Shown here piece by piece: positions 11,567-21,012 of a stretch of DNA of 64,000 bases. Where the stretch lies: the NCBI GenBank assembly GCA_002682825.1, contig NOKP01000005.1, positions 1,612,001 through 1,676,000 on the forward strand, given 5' to 3'. The position numbers and the translations under genes were made by a program. The stretch is from Neonectria sp. B-13 (taxonomy: Eukaryota; Ascomycota; Sordariomycetes; Hypocreales; Nectriaceae). Positions within the stretch are counted from its first letter, which is position 1. Each line of letters starts with the position of its first letter. Under the pieces are notes generated by a model that ran no database searches, was not told the origin of the DNA, and worked only from the letters and a program-made list of their open reading frames with translations.

Positions 11567-12665
11567 CTCCGGCCAGCCCGCATATTAAACGACAAGAATC
11601 AGAGGCGAGCTATTGCAACACAAGCTTCCCTCCGAACGAGAGTTGCGAGTGATCTAGTATACCTGCGAGTCAGCCTGTCACTACCGTCAGAGAATTTTAT
11701 GCTCTGACCAAGTGAAACTGGCCTTCGCTGGGTGTTTTGCCTATTTCTTTTAGTGGAAAGGTTGTCATTGTGGCACACAGGGTGGTTTGGCCCATAAGGG
11801 GGGATTGCGTTACTACATATATCTTTCACAGTCTTCGTCTTCGCTGAATCTAAACACTCTCATTATTTAACCTATAAAAAGTACAGAGAAAAGTTACTGA
11901 TGGCATTAGACACCAAGCACGCATAAAGCATATGGTAGGCTAATCACAGTTTAGTACCTTAACATGGTCGACCGGCCCTGAATAGATCAGCCTGTATTGA
12001 ACCAAAGCGCAGCGTTGTTCAGGTAAATTCAGGAGACGCTTATAGCCGCTTTGGTGCTCAGGATTGCCCATTCAAGCATATCGTTTGGTTTTGCGTAGAA
12101 ATCAACAAGTCAAACGTATGCTAGTCGAAAATAGCTCCAAATCAGTTGTACACTACACCTGCTAGAATGCGAATCCGTGGTGTTAGACTTCACATTGACA
12201 GTGCGATATTACCCATTGGCGGAAACAAACCCCTGAAAACGTACTGCGCGGGGAAATTGTTCCGTGATCGAGTTTCAAACCGCGACGGTCTACGACGAGC
12301 GGGCTGTCGACTGTTGAGAATGGCGTTGGGAACGAAGAATGGCCGGCTTTGAGTATCAACTGTTGGTAATTACGCTCCACCACAAATTGAAGCTTTAAGC
12401 ATCCCTAAGCCCAATTTGAACGAATTTTACACCGAGGCAGCTCAACATAGGCTCTATGCCATCTGTGTAGTTTATTTACTATAATAAACCCACACAAATC
12501 ATGGCCGTAGAGCGTAGATTGTGACTAGGGTCGCCGAATCCTTCTACAGCAAGCGAAATGCAGATAGCTGACTAATCCCCTGCTCCCGGCCCATGAAAAA
12601 ACTTGTTGAATGCGGAGCGGGAATTCAACTAGCGATAACACTTCGACGATCAAAAATCGGCCAAA
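11567..12665. other. Intergenic spacer
   Basis: About 1.1 kb without a supported gene. Short frames at 11599-11829 and 12146-12383 overlap on opposite strands and have no domain. Sequence around 11840-11900 and 12410-12500 is AT-rich. The last 60 bp lead into the ATG at 12666. Confidence 0.4.
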
Positions 12666-13816
12666 ATGTCACCTCCAGAACAACAAGCAACGAGCCAAGA
12701 GAGCCGGCTCCATCGTGCTCTCTTGGCTCTGCCTATCCTCGCCTTGTCCGGCGTCATGGCTCGGGCGTTTACCATGGCAGAGCCAATTGGCCCGGTCCTC
12801 GACAAGATACTGGAGACTGCCCACTTCGACTGGAATGGCATGAGCGTGCCTGTTCTTCGCGAATTCTACGGCATTGGACTTCTGGATGAAGTGTTTTCGC
12901 ACATCACCATTGCGTTTGCGCAGTTGCAGTTCTTCAACGACCCAAGAGCGTACTGGCAGTCACTCGTTTTCCTGACCGATTTCGCTGGCATGTATGCTGT
13001 TTTGTTTCTCGAGTCTTGCAGATCGACTAACTATAAGACGCTGTTTCAATTGTAAGTTCCGAATCTCAGAGTTGGTTGATTGCTTCTAATGACGGTTGCA
13101 GCCCATTCCTGCTCGCCTTCCTAGCCCAGATATTGGGCATTGGAAACTTGGGACCGCTGTACTTTTATCTATATTACGTCTTTTCGCCGGTCGAGAAAGT
13201 TACCGCAGAGAACTTCCCTCTTACCAACTGGGCTTCTTGTGCGGCAGTTCTCCCAACAGTTGTGCTGGTGTACCATGTACCGCATCTGCCTTCTTACTTT
13301 CATGAATCCCTGGAAGCGAGAAATTGGTGGAACTGGATATGGCAATTGTTCCCTGTATGGGGTTCGTTACTCATGTTTGCGCTTTCAAAGACGCTATCTC
13401 TGGGAACACGATCGACCGCTCAAGACACAGCTCAGAAGCCGCAAGTCAAAACCCTGAGGGTAACAGTCGGTGTCCTGGCTGCCATCAACATTGCCATCTA
13501 CTGGTACACGTTGTACAACTCAAGGTTTTCGCTGTCCGAACTGTTCATCCCGAAATACTTTTACGAGAACCCACAAGAACCGGACGTTGCGCTTCGAACA
13601 ATTATCCAGTACGACTATATTTGCACCTTCTCTGGTGGGCTCCTCTGGCTGGCATACAGCTTTCGGGACCTTGAAGTAGCTGGCTTTTGCAAATTCCGGT
13701 ACGTTAGGACCATTTTCATCGCTGGCGTCATTGCGGCCGCGTTTAGTCCCGGAACGCTGTTTCTAGTAGCCTGGTTGGCAAGAGAGGAGCTCCTAGCCTC
13801 GAATATGGAGGAATAG
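12666..13816 (+). CDS. Polytopic fungal membrane protein of a secondary-metabolism-associated type
   Basis: Two exons (12666-13051 and 13102-13816, 50 bp intron) encode 366 residues with about seven to eight hydrophobic segments. Features include a PIGPVLDKILETAHFDW segment after the first helix, a LAFLAQILGIGNLGPLYFY helix, LPTVVLVYHVPHLP, and WQLFPVWGSLLMFAL. This layout resembles a fungal family that occurs alone or fused behind FAD-monooxygenases in terpenoid and polyketide clusters; PaxA/AtmA-like proteins of indole-diterpene clusters may belong to it. I recall this from the general pattern and could not test it. It sits between the rhamnose-type genes and a LaeA-like methyltransferase. 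No enzymatic motif can be named, and a transporter or cyclase-like role remains open. Confidence 0.75.
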
Positions 13817-14105
13817 GGAACATGATGCGAACTGCTGCATCAGCAAGCAGTATGGAGCTTGATGCGGTAATTTGTCTGGGAAGGTTTCTATACGTAGACA
13901 ATCCTCTTAAGAAAGCCGCCACTATAAACACCACAGAAACTTTAATTTCTAAAAAAAAGGAGAATCACGGTGACTTGCAGGCGCCCAGGTGGGTGGTAAA
14001 GCTTTGAGAAAACCGCGACATTCTTTGGAGAGATTGTTTGGGTGTACAAGAATGTTGTTTATTTCCAGACGTCAGTATCAGTTCACTGTATCCCTATCAC
14101 TCTTC

Positions 14106-15642
14106 CTATTCCGGCTTGCGGCCATACACATAGCGCACCGACATGTATCCATGGATCTTGCGATTGCGTAGCACGCGACGCATTTCCATCAGAAAGACCT
14201 GGTACTCGTCGCTGGGCCACTGAAGAACATTGTGCCACAGCATCAGGGTATAACCTATCATTTCAATGTCAGTATGATGAGCAACCAAGCCAAAGGGGAA
14301 TGCAACCTTCAATGTCGTTTTCCAGAGTTAGGTTGACATATCGGCCAACCTCGGCAAGATTGGGGTCCTTAGGCCAACCACTCACTGGAAGCTGGATATA
14401 TAACGTTAGACATCAGCCTGAATGGTTCCTTGCAGTGCATAAGATTTGCCTTGTAGTCAAAACTCTTGATGTCTGTAAACCCTGCCTCCTGTAGGCCCTT
14501 CTCTTGCAATCCTTGTCTCTGGACATAGAAAGGAGTCTCCAGCTTGCGCCCACCGTCGGCGTAGAGTTGTGCCCAGAGTTTCAAGGCTGGTATATTATTC
14601 GTTGTACCATCGTCGCTCCGAATTTCCACGTCAGCCTCGCATGACTGAACCCAGCCGCCTGGAGCACAGCAGCGGTAGGCTTGTCGGAAGAGGGCATGCC
14701 AGTCATAGATAGCGCCGAAAAGATAGCGGATGTGAACAAAGTCGAAGCTGTCATCTTTCCACGACCAAGGCAGTGTTGCGTCATCTATCTCAAATTTGAC
14801 ATTCGGGGGAACCCAGTGTGGCTGGATTGGAGAGAGGTCGGAGCCGATGACTTCAGCGTCGGGATACTCGTCGGCAAAGTCACTAGTTAGGCATTAGAAA
14901 AAGCATTTATCGGAAGTGCGTTAGGTTGTACATTGCCCAAATGCCTACCGAGAAAGTCAGCTCGGTTTCTTGGCTAAAACAAGGACTGTACCTGTTCCAG
15001 TGCCGACATCCAAGACTTTCTGTGAAATGTAGGCTTTAGCACTGATAAAAGCGTTCCTTTGGAGAAGCGCACCTGGGGGTTCTCGCCGATGGGTGCAAGA
15101 AAAAGCTTGCCGCCAATGAGCAAAGTGAGGGAGTGGTGGCTGATGGGAAATTAATGAGCAAGTATGCCAAGTCCCGTTGAGCATTGGACTGACCTGATAT
15201 CGACGGACTCGCGCTGCTGCTCGTCGTTTGGGGTGAAGTACTCGGTAGGGTGTCGATCGCTGTGGTATGTACGTCCCCGAATGGTGCGATACTCGAGGAT
15301 ACTACTCGTGATAGAAGCGGTCGAGCTTGCGCTGTCAAGTGACGTCAGTTGAGACAATATTTGACTCGCGGAGAAATCTCACCCCTCGTCCCCAAGCGCG
15401 GAGTCGTCGTCAGATTGGTCTTCTCCGTCCTATAAAGCCGTGGAGGATATCCTTAGCCTTTCCTCTCAATCTCAACGGATATACTGAAGCAACTAGACTC
15501 TTACTTCTGGGTCCTGTGCGGGAACTAGCGCGGGCTGAGGAGCGGGGACAGTGGCTGTGACTGGGGTATTAGTGGAGCTGACGGCGTTAGCAGGAGAAGA
15601 TGGCCGCTCAGGAGCTGCTGGTCTAGGAGGACTTTCAGACAT
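14106..15642 (-). CDS. LaeA/UMTA-like SAM-dependent methyltransferase
   Basis: Nine exons on the minus strand: 15642-15505, 15429-15383, 15331-15194, 15139-15073, 15019-14992, 14944-14932, 14882-14450, 14391-14307 and 14254-14106. The total is 1098 nt or 365 residues. The SAM-binding motif I ([14 protein letters not shown]) is assembled from three exons, one of only 13 nt. It is followed by [32 protein letters not shown] and GGWVQSCE. The sixth intron from the 5' end is an ordinary GT..AG intron, while the seventh (14449-14392) starts with GC. The N-terminal ~60 residues are Pro/Ser/acidic and probably disordered. Family members include the global secondary-metabolism regulator LaeA and cluster-specific methyltransferases. 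This one is more likely a LaeA-like paralogue than LaeA itself. Neighbouring membrane protein and exporter genes suit a metabolite role. Confidence 0.85.
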
Positions 15643-16315
15643 GGCCACGAATGCAGTTCAGACAGCCGCAGAAATTCAAGATGTCACAGCAATGGAAGAA
15701 GAGGTCAAGAAACCGCCGGCACCGAATTTATTTCCCTCATCACCAGTCAATGGCCGGTCCCCGTATGTTCTGGTGGAGAATGATCTGATAATGTCTGGGC
15801 ATTTACGTATGCATATAGCACAGCATCGCAATTAATATACCCCGCGTTGGTCACTCATTGGCAAAAGTAATCTTTCCCACTAAGATTAATACTTCACTAC
15901 TTAGGCAATCTTCATCGAACCGATAATACTAGAAATTAGATGTGAAGTTGAAGAAGAGTGTATGTAGAGACCAAAGACTCCCGAACGGATGTTGTGTTAT
16001 GTGATTTATTTATAGTCGATTGGGATTCTTCGCAGCGGGGTAGTACCCGTAGCGTGCGGAGACACAGGGCTATTTCACAATGAGTCTGCCTTGTAAAAAA
16101 CGGCGCTCTGAAGCTGCACAGGGCGGCTTTCACTAATTCTATCGGGATGTCAACGTTCAATACGTATTAGACTAACTAGATGTAAGCGCTAAGCATCCAG
16201 ACTTGCTCAAGCTGCTGACAAAGGACTTGACAATGACTAGGCCACACATTCCCCCAGGTAAAATTTTCTTCTGGACTACCCAGCACAGTAATTGCACGCT
16301 TCCACCGTCGAGACG
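15643..16315. promoter_or_regulatory. Divergent promoter region of methyltransferase and exporter
   Basis: The 673 bp between the methyltransferase ATG (15642) and the exporter ATG (16316) must contain both promoters. It is moderately AT-rich around 15830-15960 and 16130-16190. I did not find a convincing operator pair, and I see no gene in it. Confidence 0.4.
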
Positions 16316-17806
16316 ATGCCTCCATCTCCTAGTCCAACCCCGTCCTTGCTACAGGACTCATACACTGAGCCTACCGAGCAAACACTTCTCCTAAGCGGTG
16401 AGCAAGTCGTCTTAGATGGGCCCGCTAATGACCGGCACCTGTCGGACCCAACAACCCCTCTGCCCAAACTTCAAATCGCCCTGCTGTGCTTTGCCCGCAT
16501 GATGGAGGCCATCGCATTCCTCTCCATTTTCCCTTACATCGCCCAGATGGTTCAGCGGAACGGCCATCTGGCTGCGTCAGACGTGGGGTTCTATAGCGGT
16601 TTCATCGAGTCCTTATTCTCTATCACGCAGATGTTCGTTCTCATCGCCTGGGGTCGTCTCTCGGATCGTATCGGACGCAAGCCTATTCTTATCTACAGCC
16701 TGGTTGGGATAGCTCTTGGTTCAATGTTGTTTGGAGTTGCCACAACTCTCTGGCAGATGATTCTCTTCCGGTGGACTGCAGGTATCTTCTCGGGATCGGG
16801 CCTCATGATTCGAACCATGGTCACGGAGAACAGTACTCCTGCGACGCAAGCACGCGCCTTTAGCTGGTTCGCCTTTGGGGGGAACATGGGTGTCTTCCTT
16901 GGGCCTCTCATTGGTGGTGCGCTCGCAGACCCAGTCTCTCAATATCCTCACATTTTCAAGGATCTACAGTTCTTTGTGGACTATCCCTACGCTTTACCAG
17001 GCTTCGTCACTGGCGCTGTCGGCTTGACTGGTGCCATCATCATCGCGGTCTTCCTCGACGAGACCCTTGTGAAATGCGGGGCTCCAGAGGACGAGCTCGT
17101 TCAGCAAGTTCCTGATCCTGCCACTATGACTTTGTGGGAACTGATCCGATCGCCCGGTATTAGCTTTGTGCTGTTCATCTACAGTCACATCATGTTTCTG
17201 ACATTCGCCTACACTGCTGTCGAGCCCGTTGCTCTATACACCCCAGTTGATATCGGTGGGCTCGGCTTCAGTCCAACCCTCATCGCCGTCTTCTTAGCTA
17301 CCCAGGGTGTCAGTCAAGCCTTGTGGCTCCTGGTTGCCTTTCCTTGGCTGCAGCATCGGGTGGGTACGAAAGGTGTGATAAAGGCATGTGGCGTGGCATA
17401 CCCCTTTTTCTTCGCTGGATTCATCCTGCTGAACATTCTACTTCGGGATAGCAGCCGTGGAGCAGTTACCTGGTTTTGGATCGTTGGCGCCATTATCGCC
17501 TTGATCGGGCCAGGTATCTCCATGTGTTTCACTGGCGCCCAGCTCGCCCTCAACGATGTTGCTCCTAACCCGAGTGTACTTGGGACGCTCAACGCCATCG
17601 CTCTGACAGCCTCGAGTGGCATTCGCTCCATAGCACCGAGCATAGCTACTATAATTTATGCAGCGGGAGTCCGGAACCAGATACTACATGGTTATTTGGC
17701 CTGGGTACTTCTCATCGCTTTCGCCGCCGTGCTTGCTGTAGGCGCGAGATGGCTTCCAGAAAAGAAAGAAACAGAGCATACAACTGAAAGCAACGATGAG
17801 GTTTAG
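16316..17806 (+). CDS. MFS transporter, DHA1-like drug/metabolite exporter
   Basis: Intronless gene of 496 residues. The frame upstream opens with TTG, so the true start is the ATG at 16316 (MPPSPSPTPS...). A cytosolic N-tail of about 55 residues precedes twelve transmembrane helices. The MFS motif A appears as WGRLSDRIGRKP between TM2 and TM3, and TM5 carries a motif-C-like glycine-rich FAFGGNMGVFLGPLIGGALAD. The overall form matches fungal DHA1 transporters of the ZIFL/YCR023C type. These act in the plasma or vacuolar membrane as proton-coupled exporters of small molecules. Divergent orientation from the LaeA-like methyltransferase suggests export of a product made nearby, but no substrate can be read from the sequence. 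Confidence 0.87.
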   Translation: MPPSPSPTPSLLQDSYTEPTEQTLLLSGEQVVLDGPANDRHLSDPTTPLPKLQIALLCFARMMEAIAFLSIFPYIAQMVQRNGHLAASDVGFYSGFIESLFSITQMFVLIAWGRLSDRIGRKPILIYSLVGIALGSMLFGVATTLWQMILFRWTAGIFSGSGLMIRTMVTENSTPATQARAFSWFAFGGNMGVFLGPLIGGALADPVSQYPHIFKDLQFFVDYPYALPGFVTGAVGLTGAIIIAVFLDETLVKCGAPEDELVQQVPDPATMTLWELIRSPGISFVLFIYSHIMFLTFAYTAVEPVALYTPVDIGGLGFSPTLIAVFLATQGVSQALWLLVAFPWLQHRVGTKGVIKACGVAYPFFFAGFILLNILLRDSSRGAVTWFWIVGAIIALIGPGISMCFTGAQLALNDVAPNPSVLGTLNAIALTASSGIRSIAPSIATIIYAAGVRNQILHGYLAWVLLIAFAAVLAVGARWLPEKKETEHTTESNDEV

Positions 17807-18380
17807 AGTTAACGAAGTAACGAAATGCAAGGCTATTTAGACATTTCAGTATGTATAAACGTGAGTCAAGCTTAGGTAGAAAAATAGCACACATACAGGA
17901 CATTCGTTCATGTAGGTAATAACCAGTCAGAATACAGAAAACTACTACTACTTGATAATCTTATTTAGCAACTAGCCCAGTAGGTGATCAATCGTGGGAT
18001 GAATCCGCATCAACGTTGGCGAAACTTTAATCTTGAGACTCTTCTCTAGCCGCCGTCTCAAGGACACCGTCATGGCCAAAGTCAGTCTAGGATCGGACAG
18101 TGCAGCTCTCAAGTAGAATAGTACTTGCAGAGAGAACTATTAGGTGACTAGCAGCACTATTAACGATCAGACGCCTAGCAGCAAGGCAATAGCTAATGCG
18201 TCGTTTTAGTTGGATGAAACTAGGCAGCCAGCCTCATTCAACCCTATACTAAAGTAGGATAACATTTAGGGTAAGAGAATACAAAATATCTCCCAAAATC
18301 TCACGGATAACTTAACAAAATCATGATTTATCTATTCCTCCACTCATCACTATTTTTGTCTAAGGTTATCATCACATAGC
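17807..18380. other. Intergenic, TpA-rich
   Basis: I see no gene. The DNA is rich in TAG/CTA trinucleotides and short A/T runs, as in weakly RIP-affected sequence. It borders a decayed gene fragment that begins at 18381. Confidence 0.35.
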
Positions 18381-18726
18381 ATGCGGCAACAACTTGGTAG
18401 CTTCGCGGAGTGGAGGAAACCTATCGTATCTGGCACGGCATACCATAACAACTATGTTTTGGTCCATTGGCCTTTTCTAACCCTCTTGATTGTCCAAGTT
18501 GCCGTCTCTATCATCATCCTGGCCGCCGTCATGCTCAAAACCCGATTGTTAGATGTCGACGTTCTGAAAAAGTGATTTGATTCCTGTCTTGCTGGCGATC
18601 GATGCAGAAGATAAAGCACAACTTCTTGCTGGTGAGCAAGATCAGACTGTCAAAACGGCACGCGAGATGGCTCCAAGGGTTGTAGGAGGTTTGGAGAAGA
18701 GAGGATCTGGTTGGATACTTAAGTGA
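18381..18726 (+). pseudogene. C-terminal relic of a DUF3176-like membrane protein, frameshifted
   Basis: The frame from 18381 encodes a helix-forming end (VHWPFLTLLIVQVAVSIIILAAV) followed by MLKTRLLDVDVLKK and then a stop at 18573. Shifting by one base at the AAAAAG run continues the same protein: SDLIPVLLAIDAEDKAQLL to GSGWILK and a stop at 18724-18726. The combination of a last transmembrane helix, a D-V-L-K-S-S-like patch and a soluble tail is typical of the C-terminus of fungal DUF3176 proteins. No matching N-terminal part (normally more than 400 residues) is found upstream. I call it a truncated, frameshifted remnant. Confidence 0.5.
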
Positions 18727-19427
18727 GAAGTTTGTGCTGGAAGAAGGAGGGATTGGGACAGATATACAATGTCTAGATATGACAACGTAAACTAGGATCT
18801 ATTAACACATGAGTCAATAATGTTGAAGAACGATTCTCATATAGTTAGTGATAAGTGACTGAGTAAGGACGATCCGGATGAAGATACTTGAATTGCCGCC
18901 AACGCCTTGAAAGTTCAGAGAGAAGCTCATTTCGAAGAGAACAAAGCTCTAGCACAGACGCGGTTTCAGCATTATATCGTCATTTCTATAGTCATGCTCA
19001 GTCAAGTAATGTGTTGCATCATTGGATTTCCACTCAAAGATCGCTAGCGTGGCCTCGTGGACGTCGACATCGGGAGTTGGCGAAGGTGCTGACATTGTTT
19101 CATTCGACTTACCTATGACAATATTTCACTAGTAAAATAGGGAAGAGCAGCTTTACCTGCAAGCACCATTGAAACGCGGACAAAGAGTAACAGTTTCGTC
19201 GACGACCGGCAGCTTGCTTGGTCTCCAGAAACCTGCAAGCCCAAGCAAGCCCCTTCTCCAGGCCCCAGATCTTCCACCGAAGGAGGCGACGCGCTCGTTC
19301 GATGGGTAGAAACCCGTTCTTCCCTGGTCTGGAGCATGAGTCACCGGCCCTTTGAACGCGCAGCGGTGATGTTGCGATGTGGTGGATAGCTGAGGCGGAA
19401 ATGGTGTTGACGGTCGAAGGATGACGG

Positions 19428-19533
19428 ATGGTGGGTGATGGTTGGTGGTTGGCGGTTGATGATGCTTAACTGGAGGTTGAAGGTTAAAAGTTAAAGGTTG
19501 GAGGTTGGAGGTTGAAGATTAAATGAAGGTTGA
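19428..19533 (+). repeat. Degenerate GGTTGR-type simple repeat
   Basis: A run of imperfect 5-8 bp units of the GGTTGA/GGTTGG/GGTTAAA type covers about 105 bp, with strong strand asymmetry (G and T on the plus strand). It does not match the TTAGGG telomere unit. It lies in a long gene-poor stretch (17.8-21.0 kb). Confidence 0.6.
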
Positions 19534-19708
19534 CAGCTGTCCGTGGGCATTCAAAGTGCATAGCCCTACTTTGATTGTAATACAAGGAATAACGGTCACC
19601 GTTGGGCGCAAGACACGTCTGTCAAGGCTGCAGGGTACTTTTTAGGGACCTAGAACCAACCACAGAAAGCTAAGACGCCTCCTGCTCAACCCTTTGTCGA
19701 TTGCCTAC

Positions 19709-20179
19709 TTAGACGACCAAGGCAATGATTCCTCCTACTAATCCTCCCAGACCGCTGAGTACTTGCATAAAGCGGCCAGCTCGACGCATTCGACGGTGCT
19801 TGCGCTGATTTATCGCACCATCCTGAGAGTCGCAGTTCTCTTCGGTACGAGAACTGACATGTGGATAGGTGTGATGAAAGTTTGGGTCAAGATTGACAAC
19901 GAAGAGTGGTTGTATGTGTTCAGCGTTCAGCACCTGGGTAGAAACACTTTCATCGGTCAGCTTGGCTAGAGACACAGCTTGGTTTGAGAAGAAGACGAAC
20001 TAGATGGGTCTACTAGATCCGTAGACAGATGGCTGTCTGAGAAATGGGACGCCTCTAATTTCCTCTTCAGTTGACCTAAAAATGTCCTCGACATCCTCGA
20101 TATTCGCAGCCATGTGTCTGCCCATCTCCTGAGACACTTGACATTGGCGGGAAGAATGGGCAACATTCGGATAACTCAT
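19709..20179 (-). pseudogene. Short hypothetical gene or relic with an in-frame stop
   Basis: On the minus strand an ATG at 20179 opens a frame (MSYPNVAHSSRQ...) that continues for about 60 codons to a TAG at 20002-20000. It then resumes in the same frame to 19709. The downstream part ends in a hydrophobic MQVLSGLGGLVGGIIALVV tail preceded by KHRRMRRAGR, a good tail-anchor arrangement. No intron with usable ends removes the stop. I recognise no family. It may be a recently broken gene, a read-through case or chance. Confidence 0.28.
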
Positions 20180-21012
20180 AGCACAGACAAGCGGGCACTG
20201 GAGCTCCAACACCTGATGATAGAGGCTGGCGGGTGGCTAAGGATTGTCAAGAGGGCGGGTTTTTGCCAAAGTGAAATTCGAGGCCGTCCAACACACAAAC
20301 CATCGGCCGAGGGACCGCCATTTAAGAAGCATGTCTCTTTAAAATATGTCAGACTTCAATCACCCACATGACGCGTTTAACAGAGTAATGACCATCAACC
20401 AACAACATTTCTTTCCTTCTGAACATGAGGCTCGCTGGAGACCAGTCAAACGTGGGATTCGACAATGACAAAGAATGAACGTGGCGGTGAATCTCGGGAG
20501 GCCCACGTCCAAAAGTGCAAATGTGGCTTGCTGTGACACCACAGCTTCGTGGGCGACGGGCCTGAATCCCAGTCTTTCGGCGTTTTGATAGGTGCATTTT
20601 CAACACCCACACGCTGCCTCCGTACGTCCCATCAAAGCGCAGCCCGTTTCTCAGCCCAGGCTGCCAGTCGTGATCGAGAACAAATGACCCACTTCCCTAG
20701 ATTAGTTGGTTCACAATGCTTCTACCCTCCAAGACACATGCGCATTCCTGGACCCTGGTCTGTTGGGCTGCTACTCCTACAACCCCGTCACTCTCATAGG
20801 ACGCCACATTCAGAATGCTTCACTACGGAACAGGCGAATCATAGTGACTAGTTTGCGGGAATCTATGGGTCCTCACTGTTTAGGCAGCTTGTGTCACCAA
20901 TACTCCGAGAACACAAAAGCCTCGTAGCCCCCGCGCTCACAAGCTGCGCGACGGCAGACACACACAACGCAATCCATCACATCTTTCGTATCCTTGAACT
21001 ATACCTACAGCC
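20180..21012. other. Intergenic spacer
   Basis: No supported gene. The frames at 20349-20612 (minus) and 20549-20927 (plus) overlap and have no domain. The last part is the presumed promoter of the ankyrin gene at 21013. Confidence 0.4.

Noticed and set aside
16292..16315. Eight-residue N-terminal extension of the exporter
   Set aside because: The first codon is TTG. The ATG at 16316 is the first true start.
19428..19533. Internal telomere-like repeat
   Set aside because: The units are GGTTGA/GGTTGG-like and irregular; they do not match TTAGGG, so I list them as a simple repeat only.
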